Assembly (NCBI RefSeq): GCF_004962245.1
Contig: NZ_SUHQ01000026.1
Location: forward strand, 1-64,000
Direction: 5' to 3'
Length of the DNA stretch: 64,000 bases
Origin: Mesorhizobium sp.
Lineage (GTDB): Bacteria > Pseudomonadota > Alphaproteobacteria > Rhizobiales > Rhizobiaceae
How positions within the stretch are numbered: the first letter of the stretch is position 1; every line of letters starts with the position of its first letter. Below the pieces are notes generated by a model. It searched no databases. It was not told where the DNA came from and saw only the letters and a list, made by a program, of their open reading frames with translations. A program made the position numbers and the translations under genes. This document shows, piece after piece, positions 35,888 through 44,612 of the stretch.

Positions 35888-36874
35888 ATGGCGCAGAGCC
35901 ACGACCATGGTTCGCAGGGGCATGACCACAGCCACGGCGCGGGTCATGTGCACGGCTCGACCGACAAGAAACGCGTGCTGACCGCGGCCTGCCTGACCGC
36001 CGGCTTCATGGTCGCGGAGGCGCTTGGCGGTCTCCTCACCGGATCGCTGGCACTGTTGGCGGACGCCGGCCACATGCTCGCCGATTCGATCGCGCTCGGC
36101 CTTGCCTGGTATGCCTTTCATCTTGCCGGTCGGCCGGCGACCGTACGCCTCACCTACGGCTTCGGCCGGATCAAGACGCTGGTCGCCTATACCAACGGCA
36201 TCGCCATCTTCGCCATTGCACTGTGGATCGTCTATGAGGCCTGGCAACGCCTGCTGACGCCTGCGCCCGTGCTCGGCGGGCCGATGCTGGTCGTTGCGAT
36301 CGCCGGCCTGCTGGTCAACATCGCTGCCTTCTTCGTGCTGCATGGCGGCGACCGTGAAAGCCTGAACATGCGCGGCGCCATCCTGCACGTGCTCGGCGAT
36401 CTGCTCGGCTCGGTGGCGGCGATCGTTGCGGCGCTGATCATCCTGGCGACCGGCTGGACGCCTATCGATCCGATCCTGTCCGTCCTTGTCGCGCTGCTGA
36501 TCCTGTCCACGGCATGGTCGCTGATGCGCGAAGCAGCCCATGTTCTGCTCGAAGGCGTGCCGGCGAGCCTCGATCGCGACCTGATCGCCAAGGATATCGA
36601 GGGCACGGTCAAAGGCGTGCGCGAGGTGCATCACATGCATGTCTGGTCGCTCGACGGGTCAAGCAACATGGCGACATTGCATGCCTGCCTCAATGATGGC
36701 GTCGACGCCCATACAGCGGTCAGCGCCATCAAGAAACGGCTTGCATCAGAGCATGGCATTGCCCACGCTACCGTAGAGCCGGAATTCGGCCAATGCGCCG
36801 ACTGCCATCATGCGCACGATGGCGAGCACGACCATGCGCACGATGCGGCTCCGCATCATGATCACTATCATTGA
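35888..36874 (+). CDS. cation diffusion facilitator (zinc/cobalt exporter)
   Basis: A 328-residue inner-membrane metal exporter of the CDF family. The N-terminus is His-rich (SHDHGSQGHDHSHGAGHVHG) and the C-terminus ends in HHAHDGEHDHAHDAAPHHDH. Six membrane helices are predicted, with zinc-site residues in LADAGHMLADS and LHVLGDLLGS. The C-terminal cytoplasmic domain contains VREVHHMHVWSLDG. ACAGGAG precedes the ATG at 35888; the frame open to 35549 crosses the tandem repeats. It sits near the NicO-like exporter at 38157, forming a metal-efflux neighbourhood. Confidence 0.92.
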   Translation: MAQSHDHGSQGHDHSHGAGHVHGSTDKKRVLTAACLTAGFMVAEALGGLLTGSLALLADAGHMLADSIALGLAWYAFHLAGRPATVRLTYGFGRIKTLVAYTNGIAIFAIALWIVYEAWQRLLTPAPVLGGPMLVVAIAGLLVNIAAFFVLHGGDRESLNMRGAILHVLGDLLGSVAAIVAALIILATGWTPIDPILSVLVALLILSTAWSLMREAAHVLLEGVPASLDRDLIAKDIEGTVKGVREVHHMHVWSLDGSSNMATLHACLNDGVDAHTAVSAIKKRLASEHGIAHATVEPEFGQCADCHHAHDGEHDHAHDAAPHHDHYH

Positions 36875-36937
36875 CACCGGGAGTTCCATGGCATTGGCAA
36901 TGAACTTGATGAATTCCCGCCGTGTCGGGGTCGCGTG

Positions 36938-37144
36938 ATGGATCGCGACACGCGCAATGCGGCGATCGGCGCCCTTTGGGTGCTGCTCCTGTTCGGCATC
37001 GCTGCCTACTATTTGCCAACCGTGATGCTGGCGATCGGCAAGGTCTCGACCATCCTCGCCGGCGTCGTTGCCGCTGTCTTCATGGTGGCCATCTTCATCG
37101 TGTTCTGGCTGCGTGGCCGCAGCCAACGCAAAAAGGATCATTGA
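36938..37144 (+). CDS. small two-helix membrane protein
   Basis: A 68-residue protein with two predicted membrane helices (GALWVLLLFGIAAYYLPTVML and VVAAVFMVAIFIVFWLRG) and a basic C-terminus. I do not recognise a family. A GTG at 36935 directly before the ATG is an alternative start. Its stop codon TGA is one base before the ATG of the epimerase gene, so the two are probably translationally coupled. Confidence 0.65.
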   Translation: MDRDTRNAAIGALWVLLLFGIAAYYLPTVMLAIGKVSTILAGVVAAVFMVAIFIVFWLRGRSQRKKDH

Positions 37145-37145
37145 T

Positions 37146-38123
37146 ATGCGTGTTTTGATTACCGGCGCGGCAGGCATGGTCGGCCGCAAGCTCATCGCCC
37201 GGCTGGCGAAGGACGGAACGCTCCGCGACCGCAAGATCGCCGCGCTCGATCTTCACGACATCGTGCCGCCACAGGCGCCGGTCATCGAAGGCGTCGACGT
37301 CGCCATCCATACCGGCGATCTTGCCGCGGCGGGCGCGACGGAAAGGCTGGTCGCGTCGCACCCGGACGTGATCTTCCATCTCGCCGGCGTCGTGTCGGGC
37401 GAGGCGGAAGCCAATTTCGATCTCGGCTACCGCGTCAATCTCGACGGCACAAGGGCGCTGTTCGACGCCATCCGGTTGGCGTCCTATGCGCCGCGCGTCG
37501 TGTTCACCTCGTCGATCGCCGTGTTCGGCGCACCGTTCCCGGATGTCATTCCGGACGAATTCCATCCGACGCCCTTGACCTCCTACGGCACGCAGAAGCT
37601 GATGGGCGAAGCCTTGCTTGCCGACTATACGCGGCGCGGCTTCTTCGACGGCATCGGCATCAGGTTGCCGACCATCTGCGTCAGGCCGGGAAAACCGAAC
37701 AAGGCGGCCTCGGGCTTCTTTTCCGGCATCATCCGCGAGCCGTTGAAGGGTGAGGAGGCGATATTGCCGGTACCGCGCTCTGTCGTGCACACCCACGCCA
37801 GCCCGCGCTCGGCGGTGAATTTCTTGATCCACGCAGCAGGGATCGACGGCAGCGCCGTCGGGCCGCGCCGCAATCTGACGATGCCCGGTGTCGCCGTCAC
37901 GGTCGGCGAGCAGATCGAGGCCCTGGAACGCGTTGCCGGCGCCAAGGCGGTGAACCTGATCCGCGAGGTGCCCGACGACACGATCTGGGCGATCGTCAAG
38001 GGCTGGCCGACGCGGTTCGAGGCGCGGCGGTCGAGAGAGCTCGGCTTTGCTGCCGAAACCAGCTTCGACGAAATCATCCGCGCCCATATCGAGGATGAGC
38101 TGGACGGCAAAGTCGCAAGCTAG
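37146..38123 (+). CDS. NAD-dependent epimerase/dehydratase, DenD-like
   Basis: A 325-residue extended SDR. The Rossmann motif ITGAAGMVG lies at residues 5-13, VFTSSIAVFG in the middle, and the catalytic Tyr and Lys in SYGTQKLMGE. Sequence style (RVLITGAAGMVGRKLIARL and LRLPTICVRPGKPNKAAS) resembles D-erythronate dehydrogenase DenD, but the pathway genes (for example OtnK/OtnC types) are not next to it, so the substrate remains open. It follows the small membrane protein gene by one base. Confidence 0.87.
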   Translation: MRVLITGAAGMVGRKLIARLAKDGTLRDRKIAALDLHDIVPPQAPVIEGVDVAIHTGDLAAAGATERLVASHPDVIFHLAGVVSGEAEANFDLGYRVNLDGTRALFDAIRLASYAPRVVFTSSIAVFGAPFPDVIPDEFHPTPLTSYGTQKLMGEALLADYTRRGFFDGIGIRLPTICVRPGKPNKAASGFFSGIIREPLKGEEAILPVPRSVVHTHASPRSAVNFLIHAAGIDGSAVGPRRNLTMPGVAVTVGEQIEALERVAGAKAVNLIREVPDDTIWAIVKGWPTRFEARRSRELGFAAETSFDEIIRAHIEDELDGKVAS

Positions 38124-38156
38124 GGCACTGTCCGTCCAATCGGACGCGCAAAGGCG

Positions 38157-39299
38157 TCATCCGCCAGTCGTCAGGCTCGCCGAAAGCAGCAGCAGTCCGA
38201 ACAGGAAGACGAAAGCGGCGCCGCCGATCTCGACGATCGAGTGGATGCGGTTGCCCAAGCGGCCGTCGCCGGCGAAATAGACCGCCCAGTTCTTGGCCGT
38301 CACTGCCAGCGTCGCCAAGGCCGAGACGGTGATCGCGGTGCCGAGCGCCATGGCCAGCACCGACAGAATGCCGCCGAACCATAGCCCGTTGAGCAAGGCA
38401 AAACTCAGCACGATCAGCGCACCCGAGCAGGGGCGGATGCCGACCGCAGCCACCGCCGACCAGGCCGTGCGCCAGTCGAAGCGGTCGCCGGAAAGCAGTG
38501 CTGGGTCGGGCGCGTGTGAATGTCCGCACGTCTCGCAGACTTCGCCCGCCGCATGGTGATGATGGTCGTGCCCGCCATGACCGTGATGATCGTCGTGTGC
38601 GCCATCATCGTGACTGTCGTGGTCGTGGCCATGTGCGTGAAGCGCGTGGGAATGCGCCGAATGCGCATGCGCGAGATGCGAGGGGCCTGTGTGCGAATGG
38701 CCGGCATGGGCGGCCGACAGACTGTAGGCAGGGCTTGCGCCAAACAGGCGAAGGACGGCGGGGCCGGCCTTGCGCCACAAAAGCCAGGCGCCGAACAGCG
38801 TGATCAAGACAAAGCTCATGACTTCGAGGAACCATGCAGCGTCGGTCATCGAGATAGCGGTGCCGCGCAGGACGAAATAGGCGAGCACCATCACGAGGAT
38901 CGCCGTCAGCGCCTGCAGCAAGGCCGAGACGAAGGACAGCATGATGCCGCGCCTGAGCGCGACTTCGTTCGCCACCATGTAGGACGAGATCACCGCCTTG
39001 CCGTGGCCGGGGCCGGCGGCATGGAAAATGCCGTAGGCGAAGGACAGGCCGATGAGCAGCCACAGCTTGCTGCCATCCTCGCGCATCGCCTTCATCGCCG
39101 TTGCCAGCGCTCGGTAGAATTCCTGCTGGCGCAGATTGATCCACATCAGGATATGGGCGAACGGGCCGGTGGAGGGAGCTATCCCGTCATTGGTGCCGAT
39201 GCCGAGCGAGCTCTGGGCGTGGGCGGCACCAAGAAAGTGCGTCATCACAAGGGCGATGGCCAAAAAGCCGAACGCCAGACGCAGGGACGGTTTCGTCAC
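38157..39299 (-). CDS. NicO/RcnA-like nickel-cobalt exporter with His-rich loop
   Basis: A 380-residue inner-membrane protein of the nickel/cobalt transporter family. Signal-like first helix, then about six helices; the signature AAGPGHGKAVISSY and the later GIRPCSGALIVL lie on either side of a cytoplasmic loop very rich in His and Asp (about residues 195-270, with CETCGHSHAPD). The start is GTG 39299 with AGAAGGA upstream. The DUF1007 gene ends 4 bases before it, so the two are one operon, a combination seen repeatedly for NicO proteins. Confidence 0.9.
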   Translation of the reverse strand: MTKPSLRLAFGFLAIALVMTHFLGAAHAQSSLGIGTNDGIAPSTGPFAHILMWINLRQQEFYRALATAMKAMREDGSKLWLLIGLSFAYGIFHAAGPGHGKAVISSYMVANEVALRRGIMLSFVSALLQALTAILVMVLAYFVLRGTAISMTDAAWFLEVMSFVLITLFGAWLLWRKAGPAVLRLFGASPAYSLSAAHAGHSHTGPSHLAHAHSAHSHALHAHGHDHDSHDDGAHDDHHGHGGHDHHHHAAGEVCETCGHSHAPDPALLSGDRFDWRTAWSAVAAVGIRPCSGALIVLSFALLNGLWFGGILSVLAMALGTAITVSALATLAVTAKNWAVYFAGDGRLGNRIHSIVEIGGAAFVFLFGLLLLSASLTTGG

Positions 39300-39303
39300 C
39301 GGA

Positions 39304-39972
39304 TTATCCTTCTGACTGACAGCTCAGTTCGAGCTTGGTCGCAAAGATCTTGCTCATGTCGGTGCCTGTCGGATCGTTGAAGAAGGCGTCCGTCAGGGTC
39401 TTCTGATTCTCGGCGAGAGCCTCGTCGGGGTTCGGACGGATGACCTTTCTCGTGCATGTCGACGGCAAGCCATCGACCTGCAGATTCGCATCCTCGGTGA
39501 AATCGATCGCTGTGTAGAAGGTCGGATCGTAGACGCCGATATCGATCTTGCCGGCCAGTTTGGTCGGCGCTTTCGGTTCGGATTCGAACAGAATGATGAG
39601 CTGGTCGTTGTCGAAATTTGCCATCAGTTGCGGGGGCGGGTTCATCGCCTCGTCCTTGCCGTCGACGGTGACGAGCTGGAAGTAGTTGAACTCCGCCAGC
39701 GAGGCATGGACGGTGTCGGCGACATCCTTCAGCTCCTTGTCATCGAGCTTCAGGTCGGAATTCTTGTCGAATTCCATCATCACCGTGCTCGAAAACAAAT
39801 CGTCGAAGCGCCAGAGATGGCGCAAAGCTTTCACACTTTGGTGATCCGGGCTGAGAACCACTTCGAGGCGGGCCTCGGCGAAGACGTGGGGATGCACCTC
39901 GGCTGGCCCGACCGTGGCAAATGTCGCCGCCATGGCCGAAGCCATCATGATTGCTTGCCGTTTCAGGTGCAT
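39304..39972 (-). CDS. DUF1007 periplasmic protein
   Basis: A 222-residue exported protein; a signal peptide covers about residues 1-24, ending near GPAEVHPHVF. The DUF1007 domain follows with HVFAEARLEVVLSPD, FDKNSDLKLDDKEL (an EF-hand-like acidic loop) and IGVYDPTFYTAIDF. DUF1007 proteins travel with NicO exporters and are thought to help deliver or sense the metal in the periplasm. It is 4 bases upstream of the exporter gene. The start could also be ATG 39990; the frame open to 40182 overlaps the LysR gene's end and is rejected. Confidence 0.85.
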   Translation of the reverse strand: MHLKRQAIMMASAMAATFATVGPAEVHPHVFAEARLEVVLSPDHQSVKALRHLWRFDDLFSSTVMMEFDKNSDLKLDDKELKDVADTVHASLAEFNYFQLVTVDGKDEAMNPPPQLMANFDNDQLIILFESEPKAPTKLAGKIDIGVYDPTFYTAIDFTEDANLQVDGLPSTCTRKVIRPNPDEALAENQKTLTDAFFNDPTGTDMSKIFATKLELSCQSEG

Positions 39973-40057
39973 TCTCGGTCGCGATTCCATCAGCTTGGGT
40001 AAATATCGAGAGTTACCAGAAAGGGGGCGAAAATGGGACCGATAGCCGACTGAAAGC

Positions 40058-40957
40058 TCACGCGCTGTCAGTCGTCTTGAACCACTGCACCAGGAAGTCG
40101 ACAAAGACGCGAACCTTCGCGGGCAAATAGCGCCGGTGCGGATAGACGGCGAAGATGCCGCCACCCGGCAGGATGCGGTCATCCAGCGCGGTCATCAGCC
40201 GGCCAGTTTCGATGTCGGGCGCCGCGATGAAATCCGGCAGGATGGAAAATCCTAATCCCGCCACGGCGGCGGCCCTTGCGGCCATCGGACTGTTGACCTC
40301 GACCGGACCCGAGACCGAAACGCTCACCGTATCGCCGCTGTCGCCTTTGAACGGCCAGTTGGTCAGCCAGCGGCCGTTGGTGTCGATGATGCAGGGCACG
40401 CGGCTAAGGTCCTGCGGCCGCACCGGCATGCCATGTTTCGCGATCAGTTCGGGAGATGCGCAGAGCCGCACCGAAAACGGCGCCAGACGTCTTGCGATCA
40501 GCGAGGAGTTTTCCAGCCGCGAAATGCGCACGGCAAGATCGAAACCTTCCTCGACCAGGTCGACGAAGCGATCGTCGAGACGAATGTCGAGCACGATGTC
40601 GGGATGCTGCTTGGCAAAATCGATCAACGATTGGCCGATCGGTGCGTCGGCGAAAGTGCGCGGCGCCGAAAGCTTGATCCTGCCGCGCACGTCGCCGGAG
40701 GATTCACGCACCGCATCGGCCAGGCTGTCGACCTCGCGCACGATTTCCGAGGCGCGCCGGTAATAGGTGTGGCCGGCCTCTGTCATCGAGAACTGCCGCG
40801 TGGTGCGGTTGAGGAGCAGCGCGCCGAGCTCGTCCTCCAGCTCGCGCACATATTTCGACAGCAGCGCCTTCGAGCGGCCGATCTTGCGCGCTGCTGCCGA
40901 AAAACCTTCGGCCTCGACCACGTCGATGAAGGCGCGCATGCGGGTCAGCGTATCCAT
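40058..40957 (-). CDS. LysR family transcriptional regulator
   Basis: A 299-residue regulator with an N-terminal winged helix-turn-helix (MRAFIDVVEAEGFSAAARKI ... LSKYVRELEDEL) and a C-terminal effector-binding domain of the CrgA-like type (RGRIKLSAPRTFADAPIGQS; FAVYPHRRYLPAKVRVFVDFL). AAGGAG lies before its ATG. It follows the amidase gene in the same direction with one base between stop and start codons, an unusual order for LysR genes. That suggests co-transcription and feedback control of the amidase. Confidence 0.92.
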   Translation of the reverse strand: MDTLTRMRAFIDVVEAEGFSAAARKIGRSKALLSKYVRELEDELGALLLNRTTRQFSMTEAGHTYYRRASEIVREVDSLADAVRESSGDVRGRIKLSAPRTFADAPIGQSLIDFAKQHPDIVLDIRLDDRFVDLVEEGFDLAVRISRLENSSLIARRLAPFSVRLCASPELIAKHGMPVRPQDLSRVPCIIDTNGRWLTNWPFKGDSGDTVSVSVSGPVEVNSPMAARAAAVAGLGFSILPDFIAAPDIETGRLMTALDDRILPGGGIFAVYPHRRYLPAKVRVFVDFLVQWFKTTDSA

Positions 40958-40958
40958 G

Positions 40959-42194
40959 TCATGCGCTCCTTCTTTGATGGGCTGTAAGGATGCGCGCGGC
41001 AAGCGCCATCAGTTGCTGGTCGCTGTTCTTCGGTCCAAGCAGCGAAAGGCCGAAGGGGGCACCGTCGACCTGGCCCAGCGGCAGCGTGATCTGCGGAAAG
41101 CCGGACAGGCCGGAAAGACACAACAGCCTCAGCGCGCGTTCGCGGTACGTCTGCAAATCGTCGAACGAATCGGCCTTGAGCGGGGCGGCGCCCGGAACGG
41201 TCGGAAACACGAGGACGCCGTCCTCGCCAAGACGCTCGGCGAGCTCGATGCGGAAGGCGTCGCGCCGTTCCGTTTCATATCGCGCCGTCGCGGCGTCGAT
41301 GGCCGCGCCATGCTCGAAGCGTTCCTTGACGCCGGGGCCCAGCATCCGGTCGCTCTGCGAGATCCAGGCACCATGGCTTTGCCAGGCCTCGTACCCCTGC
41401 AGCTTGCGGAAGCACCAGTAGAGATCGTCGGTGGAATGCGATAGCGGTTCAGCGGTCCTCGGTGTGCCCATCACCGAAGAGACATGCCGGACCATGCCGC
41501 GATAGTCATCGGCTTCCTGCGGGCCGAGCACGAGCCCGTCCAGCGCACCCAGGGTGAGGGCGCGCCGCAATTCGTGGCGGTGCAGGTCGTCGCCGAGTAG
41601 CACCGCGCCGACCTTGTCGTAGGTGGTCATGTCCCTGGCAAACCACCCGAACGTATCGAGGGAGGGGGCGAGCGGCATGGTGCCGTCGAGCGAAATGCGG
41701 CCGTGCGTGACCCTGAGGCCGATCAGGCCACAGAAACTTGCCGGGGCGCGGATGGAGCCGCCAGTGTCGGATCCGGTGGCGATGTCGGCCAGCCCGCCGG
41801 CGACCGCGGCGGCGGAGCCGGAGGATGAGCCGCCGGTGATGCGGTCCGGTGCTGCCGGATTGACCGGCGACGGAAAATGCGCGTTCAGCCCCATCAGGGA
41901 GAAGGCCAGCTCGTCGGTCTGCGTCTTGCCGACGAAGCGCGCGCCCGAATCAAGCAGCGCCTGGATCGCCGGCGCGGTCGCCGCGGCGGGCGAAGCCTCC
42001 TGGTACTTCTGCGGATTGCCGCAACCGGTGCGGTAGCCGGCGACGTCGTAAATGTCCTTGACGGCCAGCCGCAAGCCGGCAAGTGGGCCGGATTGCGCGT
42101 TGGCAACGGGGATCTGGTCGAGGTCGAGAAAAGCGTTCAAGGGGCCGCGAGTGCCTGTCATGCGTTCGATATCCGGATACAGCCTGTCCAACAT
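40959..42194 (-). CDS. amidase signature family enzyme
   Basis: A 411-residue amidohydrolase of the amidase signature family, short for the group. The catalytic triad is visible: Lys46 (LAVKDIYD), the cis-Ser in GGSSSGS (121-127), and the nucleophile Ser147 in GSDTGGSIR. The C-terminus has FPTVPGAAP and LSGLSGFPQITLPLG. Likely substrates are small aliphatic or aryl amides; it could also be an AtzF/GatA relative. It is followed by the LysR gene in the same transcript. Confidence 0.9.
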   Translation of the reverse strand: MLDRLYPDIERMTGTRGPLNAFLDLDQIPVANAQSGPLAGLRLAVKDIYDVAGYRTGCGNPQKYQEASPAAATAPAIQALLDSGARFVGKTQTDELAFSLMGLNAHFPSPVNPAAPDRITGGSSSGSAAAVAGGLADIATGSDTGGSIRAPASFCGLIGLRVTHGRISLDGTMPLAPSLDTFGWFARDMTTYDKVGAVLLGDDLHRHELRRALTLGALDGLVLGPQEADDYRGMVRHVSSVMGTPRTAEPLSHSTDDLYWCFRKLQGYEAWQSHGAWISQSDRMLGPGVKERFEHGAAIDAATARYETERRDAFRIELAERLGEDGVLVFPTVPGAAPLKADSFDDLQTYRERALRLLCLSGLSGFPQITLPLGQVDGAPFGLSLLGPKNSDQQLMALAARILTAHQRRSA

Positions 42195-42399
42195 TGTTCG
42201 CTGCCAGCAATTTTACAACCTGGCGTACGATTTTTATTGATTGTGAAACTCTTCGCTCTTATATCGCGCTTGCCCAAAGTCGCACGTGCCTGTGGGTGTC
42301 CGCCGATCCTCGAATGGTGAGGGCAATCGGTAAGGTAACTGGAGCCAACCCCTCCAGTCGGTTTAGCGGCCAACCGCCAGACCGAGGACACCTTGAAGC
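42195..42399. other. gap between amidase and decarboxylase leader
   Basis: This 205-base part of the divergent interval lacks a recognised gene. It must contain promoters for the amidase/LysR operon and, in the other direction, for the decarboxylase. An AT-rich stretch lies at 42205-42250 just upstream of the amidase. Confidence 0.45.
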
Positions 42400-42703
42400 A
42401 ACGACGGTGCGGGCCTTTCTGGTGTTCTGCCGGTCGTCCAAAGACCGGGGTTACTGAAGAGGCACACCTTCATTGCCGGCAGTGCGGACGGGTTTCCCAT
42501 CCAAGCCAAGGCAGACAAAGCGAACCGAGGCCGGGCAAGGCCAAGGTTCACCGCCGCGAGACGGCGCTTCATGGTTCCGGGGTCTCCACCGGCTGGTTCC
42601 ATGGATTTGGCGTCCCGCCTTTGTCCACCGCGTGTTCGCGAGGCCGACAGCCCGCGTCCCGCAGCCTTTGTGCGCGCCGAAAGGCGCTGATGGAGAGACC
42701 CCG
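42400..42703 (+). ncRNA. candidate speF-type leader RNA upstream of the decarboxylase
   Basis: About 300 bases of GC-rich, non-coding sequence directly precede the ornithine/lysine decarboxylase. Alphaproteobacterial homologues of this gene are known to carry the speF cis-regulatory RNA. Here several complementary segments are visible: GACAAAG near 42514 with CTTTGTC near 42622, GCGCTTC with GAAAGGCGC-like partners, and a final CGAAAGGCGCTGATGGAGAG near the ribosome site. Exact boundaries and fold were not computed. The frame is open through it, but the predicted peptide has no family. Confidence 0.5.
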
Positions 42704-43837
42704 ATGGCTACCCAGCGCATCCTTGACTTCCTCGCCACCCGACGTCCGAACGGCCCTTGCCTCGTCGTCGACCTCGATGTTGTGCGCGACAATTTCCGCG
42801 CCTTCGAGAAGGCGCTTCCCGATTCGAAGATCTACTATGCGGTGAAAGCAAACCCGGCGCCGGAAATCCTGCGCCTCCTTGCTGCGATGGGCTCGTCCTT
42901 CGACACCGCTTCCGTTGCCGAAGTCGAGATGGCGATGGACGCCGGTGCGCCGGCGGACCGCATCTCCTTCGGCAACACCATCAAGAAGGAGCGCGACATC
43001 CAGCGCGCCTATCAGCTCGGCATCCGGCTGTTCGCGGTCGACTGCGTCGAGGAGGTCGAGAAGATCGCCCGCGTCGCACCCGGCGCCCGCGTGTTCTGCC
43101 GCGTGCTGACCGACGGCGAAGGCGCCGAATGGCCGCTGTCGCGCAAGTTCGGCTGCGTGCCGGCGATGGCGGTCGACGTGCTGCGCCATGCCAGGACACT
43201 CGGCCTCGATGCCTATGGCGTGTCGTTCCATGTCGGCTCGCAGCAGACCGACCTGACCGCCTGGGACCGCGCGCTTGGCGATGCCAAAAAGGTGTTCGCC
43301 ACGCTCGCCGAGGAAGGCATCGTCCTGAAGATGGTCAATATGGGCGGCGGCTTCCCGACCCGTTACCTCAGGGATGTGCCGGTGGCACAGGCCTATGGTC
43401 AGGCTATCTTCACGGCCCTGCGCAAGCATTTCGGCAATGCCATCCCGGAAACCATCATCGAGCCGGGCCGCGGCATGGTCGGCAATGCCGGGGTCATCAA
43501 GTCGGAAGTCGTGCTGATTTCGAAGAAGGCCGACAACGACAATGTGCGTTGGGTGTTTCTCGACATCGGCAAGTTCGGCGGTCTCGCCGAGACGATGGAC
43601 GAGGCGATCCGCTACCCGCTCGTGACCGCGCATGACGGCACCGAGACCGCGCCTTGCGTGCTCGCCGGCCCGACCTGCGATTCGGCCGACGTGATGTACG
43701 AGAAGACGCCGTATCCGCTGCCCTTGTCGCTGACCATCGGTGACGAGGTGCTGATCGAGGGCACCGGCGCCTACACGACGACCTACGCCTCGGTCGCCTT
43801 CAACGGCTTCGAGCCTCTCCGATCCTACGTGATCTGA
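42704..43837 (+). CDS. ornithine/lysine decarboxylase, fold type III PLP
   Basis: A 377-residue PLP enzyme of the alanine-racemase-fold decarboxylases, which make putrescine from ornithine (often also cadaverine from lysine). PLP-Lys48 lies in YYAVKANPAPE, with VSFHVGSQQTD, NMGGGFPTRY, EPGRGMVGNAG, and the active Cys in GPTCDSADV near the C-terminus. The length equals that of known rhizobial enzymes. GGAGAG precedes ATG 42704. Its product would feed the homospermidine synthase at 16198. A long structured leader precedes it. Confidence 0.94.
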   Translation: MATQRILDFLATRRPNGPCLVVDLDVVRDNFRAFEKALPDSKIYYAVKANPAPEILRLLAAMGSSFDTASVAEVEMAMDAGAPADRISFGNTIKKERDIQRAYQLGIRLFAVDCVEEVEKIARVAPGARVFCRVLTDGEGAEWPLSRKFGCVPAMAVDVLRHARTLGLDAYGVSFHVGSQQTDLTAWDRALGDAKKVFATLAEEGIVLKMVNMGGGFPTRYLRDVPVAQAYGQAIFTALRKHFGNAIPETIIEPGRGMVGNAGVIKSEVVLISKKADNDNVRWVFLDIGKFGGLAETMDEAIRYPLVTAHDGTETAPCVLAGPTCDSADVMYEKTPYPLPLSLTIGDEVLIEGTGAYTTTYASVAFNGFEPLRSYVI

Positions 43838-43936
43838 CGGCTCGCAAGAGTCGCTCAGATCACCCGAGGCGGGCGAATGGATCGCCCGCTCCGGCTCGCC
43901 TGTGGAACAGATCTCCGCTCGCCAGGGATTACGGAA

Positions 43937-44587
43937 ATGGACGTTGTAGATTTCATTGTTGAAGGCGCTGCGCATGGGGCAGGCGCTTCATGCGCGGCGA
44001 CCCCCTCTGTCGCCTTCGGCGACATCTCCCCCTCAAGGGGGGAGATTGCCAGCGCTTTTGCCATCGTCGCCGAAACCGCTGCCGATGTTCCGGCGCGCGA
44101 AGCCTTGCTCGATCGCGCCATGGGCTTGAGCCGCAAGAAAAAATCGTCGGAAAGGCTGCGGCGCGGCCGCCGGCCTTCGGAAGGCCTGGCCTTTGTCGCG
44201 CGCGATGCTTCGGGCGCGGTCACTGGCACCGTGCGCCTATGGGATGTCGTGCTGGGTGAGGGCGGTCGGGCAGCCCTTCTGCTTGGCCCGCTCGCCGTCG
44301 ATCCCACAATCAAGAATGCCGGCATCGGCTCGGCGCTGATGCGCCATGCGGTCACCGAAGCCGCGCGTCTCGGCCATGCCGCGATCCTGCTGGTCGGCGA
44401 CGCGCCCTATTACGAGCGCTTCGGGTTCTCGGCGGAGAAGACCGGCTCGCTGGCCATGCCGGGACCTTATGAGCGGCACCGCTTGCTGGCGCTGGAACTG
44501 GTGGAAGACGCGCTCGCCGACGCGCGGGGCACGCTGAAGGCGGCAGGGCGCAAGCTGAAGGTGCAGCGGCTGCCGCTTGCTGCCTAA
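43937..44587 (+). CDS. GNAT N-acetyltransferase with an in-frame palindromic element
   Basis: A 216-residue acetyltransferase of the YhbS-like type. Core motifs: GEGGRAALLLGPLAVDPTIKN, GIGSALMRHAVTEA, and VGDAPYYERFGFSAE. Residues of about 22-38 (TPSVAFGDISPSRGEI) are translated from a palindromic element at 44001-44049, which looks inserted between the first codons and the family's normal start-like FAIVAETAADVP. The start ATG 43937 (MDVVDFIVEG) is weakly supported; 43877 is an alternative. It follows the decarboxylase by 99 bases, so acetylation of polyamines is conceivable but unproven. Confidence 0.82.
   Translation: MDVVDFIVEGAAHGAGASCAATPSVAFGDISPSRGEIASAFAIVAETAADVPAREALLDRAMGLSRKKKSSERLRRGRRPSEGLAFVARDASGAVTGTVRLWDVVLGEGGRAALLLGPLAVDPTIKNAGIGSALMRHAVTEAARLGHAAILLVGDAPYYERFGFSAEKTGSLAMPGPYERHRLLALELVEDALADARGTLKAAGRKLKVQRLPLAA
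44001..44049. repeat. palindromic repeat inside the GNAT coding sequence
   Basis: Two adjacent dyads: GTCGCC-TTC-GGCGAC at 44009-44023 and ATCTCCCCC-TCAAG-GGGGGAGAT at 44024-44046. The CCTCTGTCGCC...GGCGACATCTCCCCC pattern is a repeat type I recognise from rhizobial intergenic regions. Here it is translated without a stop codon or frame change. Confidence 0.75.
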
Positions 44588-44612
44588 ATCTCATCGAGGC
44601 TTGAAAGAAAAG

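Noticed and set aside
42473..42703. 77-residue N-terminal extension of the decarboxylase
   Set aside because: It lies in the probable leader RNA, and the family begins at MATQRILDF with a ribosome site just before.
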